DNA from: Actinomycetota bacterium
GTDB lineage: Bacteria > Actinomycetota > Nitriliruptoria > Nitriliruptorales > JAHWKO01
Direction: 5' to 3'
NCBI GenBank assembly: GCA_019347855.1
Contig: JAHWKO010000060.1
Span: forward strand, 1-14,667
Length of the DNA: 14,667 bases
The notes under the pieces are model-generated. The model did no database searches. It had not been told where the DNA came from and saw only the letters and a list, made by a program, of their open reading frames with translations. A program made the position numbers and the translations under genes. The number at the start of each line of letters is the position of its first letter. Position 1 is the first letter of the stretch. Positions 1 through 6,431 of the stretch are shown piece after piece.

Positions 1-190
1 GATCGTGTCGGTGAACAGCCTCGGGGGACAAGCCGGCGGGGTGGTCGGCCACCTGACGCTGCTGCCCTTGGCCGACGTCCTCGGCATCCCCGCGGTCTGG
101 GCGGTCGCGGCCGTCGTCATGCTCGCCTCCGCTCCGCTGTACCTGGTCGCGGACCGCAACCCACCGGCAGCGTCGACGCTGACCCGCTGA
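1..190 (+). CDS. C-terminal end of an MFS-type transporter (partial)
   Basis: The open frame enters from the left edge and stops at TGA 188-190. About 62 residues are visible. They read as the end of a polytopic membrane protein: a glycine-rich helix (SLGGQAGGVVGHLTLLPLAD), a short turn (VLGIP), then a hydrophobic helix of about 20 residues (AVWAVAAVVMLASAPLYLVA) and a short polar tail. This is the usual look of helices 11-12 of a major facilitator transporter, but no diagnostic motif (such as the helix 2-3 loop motif) is inside the window, so the substrate cannot be guessed. The GTG at 5 is in frame but is almost certainly internal. The next gene starts 86 bp downstream on the same strand. 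Another polytopic membrane protein is the main alternative. Confidence 0.6.
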   Translation, partial: IVSVNSLGGQAGGVVGHLTLLPLADVLGIPAVWAVAAVVMLASAPLYLVADRNPPAASTLTR

Positions 191-240
191 CGCTGACCGG
201 AGACGGGCCGGCCGCCGGTGGGTATCCCGCGCGGCCACCC

Positions 241-253
241 CTACCGTCGGTAG
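241..253. promoter_or_regulatory. Short palindrome upstream of the HesB-like gene
   Basis: CTACCG-T-CGGTAG is a perfect 13-bp palindrome ending 23 bp before the TTG start at 277. It lies where an operator or a 5' leader hairpin could sit. There is no other support, and a palindrome this short may arise by chance in GC-rich DNA. Confidence 0.25.
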
Positions 254-276
254 CACGCGACCTCGAAGAGGCCACC

Positions 277-600
277 TTGCTCCAACTCACCCAGACCGCT
301 GCTGCTGCGCTCGACCAGGCACGTGACCAACAGGACGTCCCCGAGGGCTTCGGCGTTCGGGTCTCCGCCCAGCCGTCCCCCGACGGTGAGACCGCCCTCG
401 CGATCGGCTTCGCCGAGGGGCCTGCCGAGGGTGACGAGGTGAGCGAGCAGGCCGGCACCGAGCTGTACGTGGCCCAGGAGCTCACGGAGCCGCTCGCCGA
501 GAGCGTGATCGACCTGCAGGACACCGAGCGTGGTCCGCAGCTGGTCGTCAAGCCGCAGGACGCCTCCGAGGCCCCGGACGTCCAGGGCGCTCAGGAGTAG
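277..600 (+). CDS. IscA/HesB-fold protein lacking all cysteines
   Basis: This 107-residue protein has the layout of the small actinobacterial HesB/IscA-like (Fe-S biosynthesis) family: a start like MLQLTQTAAAALDQ, a strand GVRVSAQ, a central acidic segment, a strand ELYVAQEL, and an ending PQLVVKPQ. Canonical A-type scaffolds carry one Cys in the middle and a CGC motif near the C-terminus to bind iron or a cluster. Here there is no cysteine at all, so a classical scaffold role is unlikely. The start is TTG, chosen because GAAGAGG (265-271) lies 5 nt upstream and the protein begins as the family does. The last 10 bp overlap the stop of the convergent molybdoenzyme gene. Function is unknown; a structural or regulatory IscA-fold role is inference. 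Confidence 0.75.
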   Translation: MLQLTQTAAAALDQARDQQDVPEGFGVRVSAQPSPDGETALAIGFAEGPAEGDEVSEQAGTELYVAQELTEPLAESVIDLQDTERGPQLVVKPQDASEAPDVQGAQE

Positions 601-1478
601 CGCTGCTCGAGGAACGGGTCCGCGACGTTGTGGTAGCCGCGGGCCTCCCAGTATCCGGCGACGTCGTGGTCGAGGAACTGCACGCCGGTCACCCACTTGA
701 CCGACTTCCACGCGTACCGGGACGGCCGCACCAGCCGGAGCGGGCCGCCGTGCTCGGCGGTCAGGGGGGCGCCGTCGTGTGACCACGCGAACAGCACGTC
801 GTCGGCCGTCGGCGACGGCAGGTCGCAGTTCGCGCTGTAGGCGTTCGCGCCGAGGATCAGCGCGTGGGTCGCCGCAGGGTCCACCCCGGCGGCGTCGGCG
901 ACGTCCCGGAAGCGCACGCCCTCCCAGCGGTTGTCCAACCGCGACCAGCCGGTCACGCAGTGGAAGTCCGAGGTAGACGCCACGGTCGGCAGCTGCTGGA
1001 ACTCCTCCCACGTCCACCGCACCCGGTGCCCGTCGACCAGCCCGGTACACGTGAAGGTCCAGGACGCGAGGTCGATCCGGGGCGCCCGTCCCGTGTGCAG
1101 TACCGGCCACGACGTCACGAGGCGCTGGTTCGGAGGCACGCGGTCGCCGCCGGTCGGCCGCACCGGATGGACCGTCTGGGGCGTCGGTTGGGGCAGGTGG
1201 TCCGGCCGGCGCGCGGGGCCGGGTTCCGAGGCTCCGACCGTCCGGTCCTCGTCGCGGAGCAGGACGTTCAGGTCGTCGGCCCGTCGCCCGAGCTGCACGA
1301 CCAGGTCGTCGCGGACCTCGTGATCGGCGATGTCGTCCAGGTGGTCGGCGGCCTGGTCGAGGACGATGCGTGCCGTCCGGTAGGCGGTCGCCGGCTCGGG
1401 GCGGTTCGAGGCGTACTTGATCAGCTCGTCGATGCGTTCGAACAGCCTGCGGATCTCGACGGCGGGGTCGCGCGTCAT
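591..1478 (-). CDS. Sulfite-oxidase-like molybdopterin oxidoreductase with N-terminal helical extension
   Basis: 295 residues. The C-terminal 190 or so match the single-domain sulfite-oxidase/YedY-like molybdenum cofactor fold. Visible marks are PVLHTGRAPRIDL, the cofactor cysteine in SDFHCVTGWS (Cys174), WEGVRFRDV, ANAYSANCDLP, HGGPLRLVRPSRYAWKSVKWV, and the ending GYWEARGYHNVADPFLEQRY. The enzyme should perform a two-electron oxidation or reduction; its substrate and partner are unknown. I see no Tat signal, so it is probably cytoplasmic. Residues 1-85 are an added, highly charged helical region (RRLFERIDELIKYASNRPEP and on to LNVLLRDEDR), joined by a Pro-rich linker. This is either a fusion or a family-specific extension. 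The ATG at 1478 overlaps the stop of the upstream YbaK gene (1475-1478), so the two are translationally coupled. Confidence 0.85.
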   Translation of the reverse strand: MTRDPAVEIRRLFERIDELIKYASNRPEPATAYRTARIVLDQAADHLDDIADHEVRDDLVVQLGRRADDLNVLLRDEDRTVGASEPGPARRPDHLPQPTPQTVHPVRPTGGDRVPPNQRLVTSWPVLHTGRAPRIDLASWTFTCTGLVDGHRVRWTWEEFQQLPTVASTSDFHCVTGWSRLDNRWEGVRFRDVADAAGVDPAATHALILGANAYSANCDLPSPTADDVLFAWSHDGAPLTAEHGGPLRLVRPSRYAWKSVKWVTGVQFLDHDVAGYWEARGYHNVADPFLEQRYS

Positions 1479-1975
1479 GGGACCGCGAGATCCTCGACGA
1501 CCTCGCCGATCCGGGCGAACACCTCGGGGGCGACCAGGATCTTCAGCGAGCGGCTGCCGCCGCCCACGATCACCCGGTCTCGGTCCAGGACCGCCGCGTC
1601 GACCAGCAACGGCACCTCGTCCGGCAGGCCGAACGGTGTGACGCCGCCCAGCTCCATGCCGGTCACCTCGCGGGTGAGGTCGGGGGGCGCGAACGACAGC
1701 TTGCGGACGCCCAGGTGCTTGCGGACGGCCTTGTTCACGTCGAGCTTGGTCGGCGCGAGGTTGAGGCAGGCGGCGACGGTGGGCGGGTCGTCCTTCGAGG
1801 CCACGACGATGCAGTTCGCGGAGTCGTCGAGGGAGTAGCCGTAGTGGGCACAGAACTCGGCGGTGTCGGCATAGGCCGGGTCGATGCGGACGGTCTCGTA
1901 GTCGGCGCCGAGATCGTCGAGGTGGCCCAGGACCGCCGCTTCCGCAGGATCGGGGACTTCCGGGTTCTCGCTCAT
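1475..1975 (-). CDS. YbaK/EbsC-type aminoacyl-tRNA deacylase
   Basis: 166 residues, typical for a stand-alone member of the YbaK/ProX trans-editing family, which hydrolyses mischarged aminoacyl-tRNAs (often Cys-tRNA-Pro or Ala-tRNA-Pro). Family marks seen are VLGHLDDLGADYETV at the start, NCIVVASK with the conserved lysine (about residue 61), KLDVNKAVRKHLGV, and the GMELGGVTPFGLP loop that shapes the acyl pocket. The C-terminal part VIVGGGSRSLKILV also fits. Start ATG 1975 gives the usual N-terminus but has a poor ribosome site; an in-frame GTG at 1996 (adding 7 residues) has a G-rich stretch upstream and is a real alternative. It is first gene of a two-gene operon with the molybdoenzyme. Which amino acid it edits cannot be read from the sequence. 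Confidence 0.85.
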   Translation of the reverse strand: MSENPEVPDPAEAAVLGHLDDLGADYETVRIDPAYADTAEFCAHYGYSLDDSANCIVVASKDDPPTVAACLNLAPTKLDVNKAVRKHLGVRKLSFAPPDLTREVTGMELGGVTPFGLPDEVPLLVDAAVLDRDRVIVGGGSRSLKILVAPEVFARIGEVVEDLAVP

Positions 1976-2023
1976 CGCGACGACCGTATCGAACACGCTG
2001 ACCCCCGCTGAGAGGTACCGGCC

Positions 2024-2069
2024 TGTGAACGCGTAGCGCCACATGTGGCGCTCCCGGTTCACACGTCGA
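2024..2069. repeat. Nested palindrome, copy 1
   Basis: An inner perfect 18-bp palindrome AGCGCCACATGTGGCGCT (2035-2052) is framed by 4-nt spacers (GCGT, CCCG) and then by outer perfect arms TGTGAAC (2024-2030) and GTTCACA (2057-2063). CGTCGA follows. The identical 46-bp block recurs at 2095. The element sits between the divergent YbaK and dioxygenase genes. It could be a paired dimer-binding site, a cruciform-forming element or a REP-like dispersed repeat; the sequence alone does not decide. Confidence 0.9.
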
Positions 2070-2094
2070 GGTGCGAGCCGTCGATCGCCCTGCT

Positions 2095-2140
2095 TGTGAA
2101 CGCGTAGCGCCACATGTGGCGCTCCCGGTTCACACGTCGA
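2095..2140. repeat. Nested palindrome, copy 2
   Basis: This is an exact second copy of the 46-bp block at 2024-2069, starting 71 bp later. It has outer arms at 2095-2101 and 2128-2134 and the inner palindrome at 2106-2123. The 25-bp spacer between copies also holds the short string GTCGATCG, which recurs just after this copy. Sequence identity across spacers and both palindromes implies recent duplication or strong constraint. Confidence 0.9.
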
Positions 2141-2196
2141 TCGTTGAGGGCTCCGGGGCGGGGACCCGAGACGTGGCGACGCGTCGTCAGGCGCGG

Positions 2197-2216
2197 TAAG
2201 GTGGTTGAACGTTCAA
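2197..2216 (+). promoter_or_regulatory. Candidate -10 box and MarR-type operator for the dioxygenase-marR operon
   Basis: TTGAACGTTCAA (2205-2216) is a perfect 12-bp palindrome of the kind bound by dimeric MarR-family repressors. It lies directly upstream of an operon whose second gene encodes a MarR protein. A plausible actinobacterial -10 box, TAAGGT (2197-2202), sits just before it, so the transcription start would fall inside the operator; the ribosome site AAGGAA (2219-2224) follows immediately. Only a poor -35 is visible. Autorepression by the MarR protein is an inference from position. Confidence 0.6.
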
Positions 2217-2229
2217 GTAAGGAACCGAC

Positions 2230-3060
2230 GTGTCGTGGACCACCGCCCCGAGCGCGACCGACGGCGAGCTCTGGACGCCGGAGCAGGGCCCGATGCCGGC
2301 CCTGTACCTCGGCCACGGCGCCCCGCCCCTGCTCGACGACGAGCTGTGGACCCGCGAGCTCGCCGACTGGGCCCGCGCGCTGCCGCGCCCCACGGCCATC
2401 CTGATCGTCAGCGCGCACTGGGAGTCCGCCCCGCTCGGCCTGTCCTCGCCCGAGCCGGGCACGCCGCTGGTCTACGACTTCTGGGGCTTCCCCGAGCGCT
2501 ACTACCAGATGACCTACCCCACCCCGGACGCGAGCGACCTCGCCGACCGGGTGGCCCGCGCCATGCCCGACACCGAACACGTCCACACCCACACCGAGCG
2601 CGGACTGGACCACGGGGCGTGGGTGCCGCTGAAGGTCATGTACCCCGACGGCGACATCCCCGTCCTCCAGATGAGCCTGCCCAACTACGACCCCGGCAAG
2701 CTGCTCGAGCTGGGTCAGCGACTGCGGCCGCTGCGCGAGGAAGGGGTGCTGGTGATCGGCTCGGGGTTCCTCACCCACGGGCTGCCGTTCCTCGAGGATT
2801 GGAGCACGGACGCGACGCCCCCTGGCTGGTCCCGCGACTTCGACGAGTGGGCAGCCGACGCGCTCGGCCGGGGCGACGTCGACGAGCTCGCCGACTTCCG
2901 CAACCGCGCCCCGGGCATGCCCTACGCCCACCCGACCGTCGAGCACTACGCCCCGCTGTTCGTGACCCTCGGGGTCGCGACCGACCCGGAGTCCCCGCCC
3001 GACACCGCCGTCGAGGGGTTCTTCATGGGCCTGTCGAAGCGGTCGATCCAGGTCGCCTGA
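2230..3060 (+). CDS. DODA-type (LigB superfamily) extradiol dioxygenase, YgiD-like
   Basis: 276 residues, the normal length for stand-alone class III extradiol dioxygenases related to plant DOPA dioxygenase and E. coli YgiD. Conserved blocks in order are LGHGAPP (His29), VSAHWES (His63), YDFWGFPERYY, GLDHGAWVPL (His128), SLPNYDP, GSGFLTHGLP (His183), FRNRAPGMPYAHPTVEHYAPL (His234) and the C-terminal FFMGLSKRSIQ. By family analogy His29, His63 and His234 bind the metal and the other two histidines act in catalysis. It would open a catechol-type ring; the actual substrate is unknown. GTG start 2230 is chosen from AAGGAA 5 nt upstream. It shares its last base with the start of the MarR gene (TGATG), so the two are coupled, suggesting a ligand-responsive aromatic detoxification operon. 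Confidence 0.9.
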   Translation: MSWTTAPSATDGELWTPEQGPMPALYLGHGAPPLLDDELWTRELADWARALPRPTAILIVSAHWESAPLGLSSPEPGTPLVYDFWGFPERYYQMTYPTPDASDLADRVARAMPDTEHVHTHTERGLDHGAWVPLKVMYPDGDIPVLQMSLPNYDPGKLLELGQRLRPLREEGVLVIGSGFLTHGLPFLEDWSTDATPPGWSRDFDEWAADALGRGDVDELADFRNRAPGMPYAHPTVEHYAPLFVTLGVATDPESPPDTAVEGFFMGLSKRSIQVA

Positions 3061-3557
3061 TGGTGTCTCCGCCCCAGGAGCCGGCCGAGGGAACCCGCTG
3101 GCTGACCCGCGACGAGCAGCGGGCGTGGCGGGGGCTGGCCGCCGTCATGCAGCTGCTGCCGACCGCGCTCGACCGCCAGCTGCGCGCCGAGGCCGGCATC
3201 ACGCACATGGACTACATGATCCTCGCGATGCTCTCCGAGGCGCCGGACGAACGCCTGCGGATGAGCCGCCTGTCGGACATCACCAGCGCCTCGCCCAGCC
3301 GGCTGTCGCACGCGGTGTCCCGGTTGGAGGAACGGGGCTGGGTCGAACGCTGCGCGGCCGAACAGGACCGCCGCGGTCAGATCGCCCAGCTGACCGACGA
3401 GGGCTGGCGGTTCGTGGTCGACGCCGCTCCGGGGCACGTCCACGAGGTCCAGCGGCTCGTGTTCGAGCACCTCGACGAGGACCTGGTCGCCGCGCTCGAG
3501 GACATCACCGGCCGGATCCTCGATGCCATCGAAGGGGACGAGCCGATCACGTCGTGA
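3060..3557 (+). CDS. MarR-family transcriptional regulator
   Basis: 165 residues, typical length. Features read in order: an N-terminal dimerization helix (WRGLAAVMQLLPTALDRQLR), then the winged helix: MDYMILAMLSEAP, RLRMSRLSDITSASPSRLSHAVSRLEERGWVERC (recognition helix) and the wing DRRGQIAQLTDEGW, followed by C-terminal dimerization helices ending in ILDAIEGDE. MarR proteins usually repress their own operon and release DNA on binding phenolic ligands or on cysteine oxidation. It has one Cys (in WVERCAAE), near the wing. The ATG overlaps the dioxygenase stop by one base (TGATG). The 3' end overlaps the convergent cation-transporter gene by 11 bp. The likely target is the TTGAACGTTCAA palindrome at 2205-2216. 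Confidence 0.9.
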   Translation: MVSPPQEPAEGTRWLTRDEQRAWRGLAAVMQLLPTALDRQLRAEAGITHMDYMILAMLSEAPDERLRMSRLSDITSASPSRLSHAVSRLEERGWVERCAAEQDRRGQIAQLTDEGWRFVVDAAPGHVHEVQRLVFEHLDEDLVAALEDITGRILDAIEGDEPITS

Positions 3558-4206
3558 GGTCGGCCTCGGCGTCCGCCCCGTCGGCCTCGGCGCCGTCGGC
3601 GTCCATCCCGTCGGCCTCGGCGCCCTCGTGCTCGCCCTCCCACGCCTCGCGTCCCTCCCGGAACGCGAGCCAGGCCACCCCGATCGCGGCCACCGGGTCG
3701 GCCCACCACCAGCCGAACCAGGCGTTCAGCGCCAGGCCCGCGAGCACGATCGCCGACAGGTACGTGCACAGCAGCGTCTCGACCGAGTCGGCCAGGACCA
3801 CGGCGGACCCCATCGCGCGACCGACGCGCCGCTTGCCCCACGCCAGCGCGGGCATCACCGCCAGGGACAGCGCGGTCAGGGCGATCCCGACCGTCGAGGT
3901 GTCGGGTCGCGCCGTCGTCGCCAGGTCGTAGACCGACTGACCGGCGACGTAGGCGGCCAGCACGAAGAAGGACACGGCGATCAGCTTGAGCGCCCGCTCC
4001 TCGCGGTCCTCGCCGGCGCCCCGCAACCTCCAGATCACCACGAACGCGGCGAACACCTCGATCGAGCTGTCGAAGCCGAACCCGAGCAACGCGATCGAGT
4101 CCGCGGCCAGCCCGGCCGTCACGGCCACGACGGCCTCGACGACGTTCCACGCGACCGTGGCGTAGGCCAGCCACAGCGCGCGTCTCGCCAGCCGGTCGTT
4201 CACCAC
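3547..4206 (-). CDS. Divergent CDF-like cation transporter with acidic tail
   Basis: 219 residues with about six hydrophobic segments (near residues 10-30, 37-60, 74-92, 105-122, 134-155 and 162-180), as in cation diffusion facilitators. The usual metal site in helix 2 (D/HxxxD) appears as DSSIE (Asp46, Glu50), and in helix 5 (HxxxD) as ETLLC (Glu143, Cys147), aligned by eye. The cytoplasmic metal-binding domain of full-length CDFs is missing. In its place is a 30-residue tail of Ala, Glu, Asp and Gly repeats (EADGMDADGAEADGADAEAD), encoded by imperfect repeats at about 3559-3632. The start is GTG 4206 or the adjacent GTG 4203; GGAGG lies 4 and 7 nt upstream respectively. It is divergent from the phosphoesterase gene. 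Metal identity is unknown. Confidence 0.75.
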   Translation of the reverse strand: MVNDRLARRALWLAYATVAWNVVEAVVAVTAGLAADSIALLGFGFDSSIEVFAAFVVIWRLRGAGEDREERALKLIAVSFFVLAAYVAGQSVYDLATTARPDTSTVGIALTALSLAVMPALAWGKRRVGRAMGSAVVLADSVETLLCTYLSAIVLAGLALNAWFGWWWADPVAAIGVAWLAFREGREAWEGEHEGAEADGMDADGAEADGADAEADLTT

Positions 4207-4270
4207 GCTCCCTCCGACGGCTGGACCCTACGGCGCAGGGGGCGCGATGCGCCGGTGACCCCGGTCGGCC

Positions 4271-5365
4271 ATGCTGGTGAGGATGTCCGAGACCGACCCC
4301 GACCGACTCGACCGCTACCGGCGGATGCGGGACTTCTCCGCCACGCCGGAACCGTCCGGGGCGCCCGTCGGTGACCCGCCGGATCCCGACCGTCCGCGGT
4401 TCGTCATCCAACAGCACGACGCCACGCGGCTGCACTGGGACCTGCGGCTGGAGCACGACGGCGTCCTGCTGTCGTTCGCGCTGCCGCGGGGCGTCCCGTG
4501 GAACCCGGACGAGAACCGGCTGGCGGTCCACACCGAGGACCACCCGATCGAGTACCTCGGGTTCCACGGCGAGATCCCGGAGGGCGAGTACGGCGCCGGG
4601 GAGATGACGATCTGGGACCGGGGCACCTACGAACCCGAGAAGATCGAGGACGACGGCGTGACGGTGACCCTCCACGGCACGCGCGTCTCGGGTCAGTACG
4701 CGCTGTTCCCGATCGATGGGCGCGACTGGATGATCCACCGCAAGGACCCGCCGCAGGACCCCGAACGCCGTCCGCTGCCCGAGGGGCTGCGTCCGATGCG
4801 GCCCGTCGCCGGCGACCTCCCCGACGACGGGTGGGGCTACGAGATCCGCTGGGTGGGTGCTCGGGCGCTGCTCACGAACGACGCCGGCCACGTGACCGTC
4901 GAGCACGAGGACGAGGACGTCTCGTCGCTCTTCCCGGAGGTGCGCCGGATCGGCCGCGCGCTCGGGGCGGTGGAGTGCGTGCTCGACGGCGTGCTCGTGC
5001 CGGTCGACCGCGATCGGCGCCCGATCGTGGACCGGGACGTGGTCCGACGCCGGCTGGACGCGTCGAGCTCCAGCCAGGTCCGCCGCCTGTCCGAGGACCG
5101 TCCGGTCGCCGCGGTCCTGTTCGACCTCCTCTGGCTCGAGGGCCACCCGACCGTCGATCTTCCCTACGAGGACCGCCGCCAGTTGCTGACCGAGCTCGAG
5201 CTCAGCGGCCCCGCGTGGCAGACCCCGCGCCACCACCTCGGGGACGGGCGTCCGCTGCTCGAGGCCGCGGCAGGCCAGGGGCTGCCCGGGCTGGTCGCCA
5301 AACGGCTCGGGAGCCCGTACCGGCCCGGGGCGGAGTCGGACGACTGGATCGAGGTCGACGCCTGA
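4271..5365 (+). CDS. LigD-type 3'-phosphoesterase fused to a degenerate ligase-like domain
   Basis: 364 residues. Residues 12-160 are the 3'-phosphoesterase (PE) domain of LigD, which trims 3' ends in bacterial end joining. Visible are YRRMRDFSATPEPSG, QQHDATRLHWDLRLEHDG (His49, His55, Asp57, Arg59), VHTEDHPIEY (His91, Tyr95) and GEIPEGEYGAGEMTIWDRGTYE. The usual PKG lysine is Arg73. Residues 185-362 follow an ATP-dependent ligase adenylation domain, but the nucleophile motif ExKxDGxR reads EIRWVGAR, LDGE reads LDGV, and the end motif WIKVK reads WIEVDA. There is no OB fold. The half should therefore be unable to form a ligase-AMP; it may bind DNA or a partner. The start is uncertain: ATG 4271 (weak ribosome site) or ATG 4283 directly after GGTGAGG. 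It is convergent with the pirin gene, 2 bp apart. Confidence 0.85.
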   Translation: MLVRMSETDPDRLDRYRRMRDFSATPEPSGAPVGDPPDPDRPRFVIQQHDATRLHWDLRLEHDGVLLSFALPRGVPWNPDENRLAVHTEDHPIEYLGFHGEIPEGEYGAGEMTIWDRGTYEPEKIEDDGVTVTLHGTRVSGQYALFPIDGRDWMIHRKDPPQDPERRPLPEGLRPMRPVAGDLPDDGWGYEIRWVGARALLTNDAGHVTVEHEDEDVSSLFPEVRRIGRALGAVECVLDGVLVPVDRDRRPIVDRDVVRRRLDASSSSQVRRLSEDRPVAAVLFDLLWLEGHPTVDLPYEDRRQLLTELELSGPAWQTPRHHLGDGRPLLEAAAGQGLPGLVAKRLGSPYRPGAESDDWIEVDA

Positions 5366-5374
5366 CGTCAGGCG
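5359..5374. promoter_or_regulatory. 16-bp palindrome spanning two convergent stop codons
   Basis: CGCCTGACGTCAGGCG is a perfect palindrome containing the phosphoesterase stop (TGA 5363-5365) and the pirin stop (TCA 5368-5370). With no loop and no T run it is a poor intrinsic terminator, but it could fold as a small hairpin in either transcript. Both proteins end in an Ala codon followed by TGA, which creates much of the symmetry. Confidence 0.6.
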
Positions 5375-6402
5375 GTGGCGGCGAGCTCCTCGATCCGCCC
5401 GTCGGCGTGACGGGCGAAGCGGCGCAGGTCGCGCCCGTGGTTCGGGTCGTTGGCGGGCCACGGCCAGCCGCCGAAGTGGGTCTCGTGGTAGTCGTGGTAG
5501 GCCTTCTGGATCTCGGCCTTCGTGTTCATCACGAACGGCCCGTACTGCACGATCGGCTCGCGGATCGGGCGCCCCTGCAGGACCAGCACCTCGGCGCCGT
5601 CGCCGGTGTCGATCATGGTGAGCGGCAGCTCGGAGCGGACCACCGCGCCGTGCCCGCCCTCGACCTCCTCGCCACCGATGCGGACCGACCCGCCACGGAA
5701 GACGTAGACCGTCCGGATCGTCTCGTCGTGCCGGGCGGGGCCGAGCGTCCACGAGCCCTCGGAGGAGATCACGGCGTGGTAGATGCCCACGTCCGTGTCG
5801 GGACGTGACGCCCAGGAGTGCGGCGGCGGTGCCGGAGCCCGCTCGCCGGCGACCAGCTCTCCGGCGACGACCGTCACCTCGGTGGGTCGCCCGACCTCGT
5901 CCAGGAAGGTGTGCCGCGGGATCTGGTGGCTCCACAGCATCGCGAAGTGCGGCGGCACCATCTTGTCCGTGGACGGCAGGTTGATCCAGATCTGGAACAG
6001 CTCCGTCTCGTTGTGCCGTTCCCGGTCGAGCAGCGGGAACATCTCCGCGTGCACGATGCCCCGGCCGGCGGTGATCCACTGGACGTCGCCCCGGCCGAAG
6101 CGCGCGACGGCGCCCAGGGAGTCCGAGTGGTCGCACAGGCCCCGGCGGACGATGGTGACCGTCTCGAAGCCGCGGTGGGGGTGCTGCGGGAAGCCCGGGA
6201 CGAGCGAGCCGTGGTACATCGACCAGCCGTCGCGCCCCGAGAAGTCCATGCCGATGTCGCGGCCGACGAGCGGGGCGCAGGGGCCCAGCTCGTCGTCGCC
6301 CTCGGGGTAGTCGTCGTCGTGGTGGACGCAGAACAGGAACGGGTCGACGGTCTGCCAGACACGGTCGAGGCGGACCTGTTGGAGGATCGGGCTGTCGGTC
6401 AT
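5368..6402 (-). CDS. Pirin family protein
   Basis: 344 residues, a long bicupin of the pirin family. The N-terminal cupin carries the metal ligands: FPQHPHRGFETVTIVRRG (His74, His76) and GRGIVHAEM (His118, Glu120), matching His56, His58, His101 and Glu103 of human pirin. Also seen are LFQIWINLPSTDKM, and a C-terminal cupin with RTVYVFRGGSVRIGGEEV and IREPIVQYGPFVMNTKAEIQ, the usual family ending. Pirins include quercetin-oxidizing enzymes and redox-sensing cofactors, so an Fe-dependent dioxygenase or sensor role is possible but not proven. A final extension of about 45 residues (HDYHETHFGGWPWP and on) is common in this subgroup. ATG 6402 has GAGAGAA about 8 nt upstream. It is divergent from the AAA+ gene with a 170-bp regulatory gap. 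Confidence 0.9.
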   Translation of the reverse strand: MTDSPILQQVRLDRVWQTVDPFLFCVHHDDDYPEGDDELGPCAPLVGRDIGMDFSGRDGWSMYHGSLVPGFPQHPHRGFETVTIVRRGLCDHSDSLGAVARFGRGDVQWITAGRGIVHAEMFPLLDRERHNETELFQIWINLPSTDKMVPPHFAMLWSHQIPRHTFLDEVGRPTEVTVVAGELVAGERAPAPPPHSWASRPDTDVGIYHAVISSEGSWTLGPARHDETIRTVYVFRGGSVRIGGEEVEGGHGAVVRSELPLTMIDTGDGAEVLVLQGRPIREPIVQYGPFVMNTKAEIQKAYHDYHETHFGGWPWPANDPNHGRDLRRFARHADGRIEELAATA

Positions 6403-6431
6403 CGCGGCGTTCTCTCTCGGGCGCGGGACGG

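Noticed and set aside
591..2042. One 483-residue minus-strand protein covering the molybdoenzyme and its upstream gene
   Set aside because: Only the part from 1478 down matches a family. The upstream part is an Arg/Pro-rich shadow of the YbaK gene, which is coupled by a 4-bp overlap.
2024..2069. Intrinsic terminator
   Set aside because: It lies between divergent genes with no gene ending there, and there is no T run.
2024..2140. CRISPR array
   Set aside because: There are only two repeats, the repeats are nested palindromes of 46 bp, and no cas gene is present.
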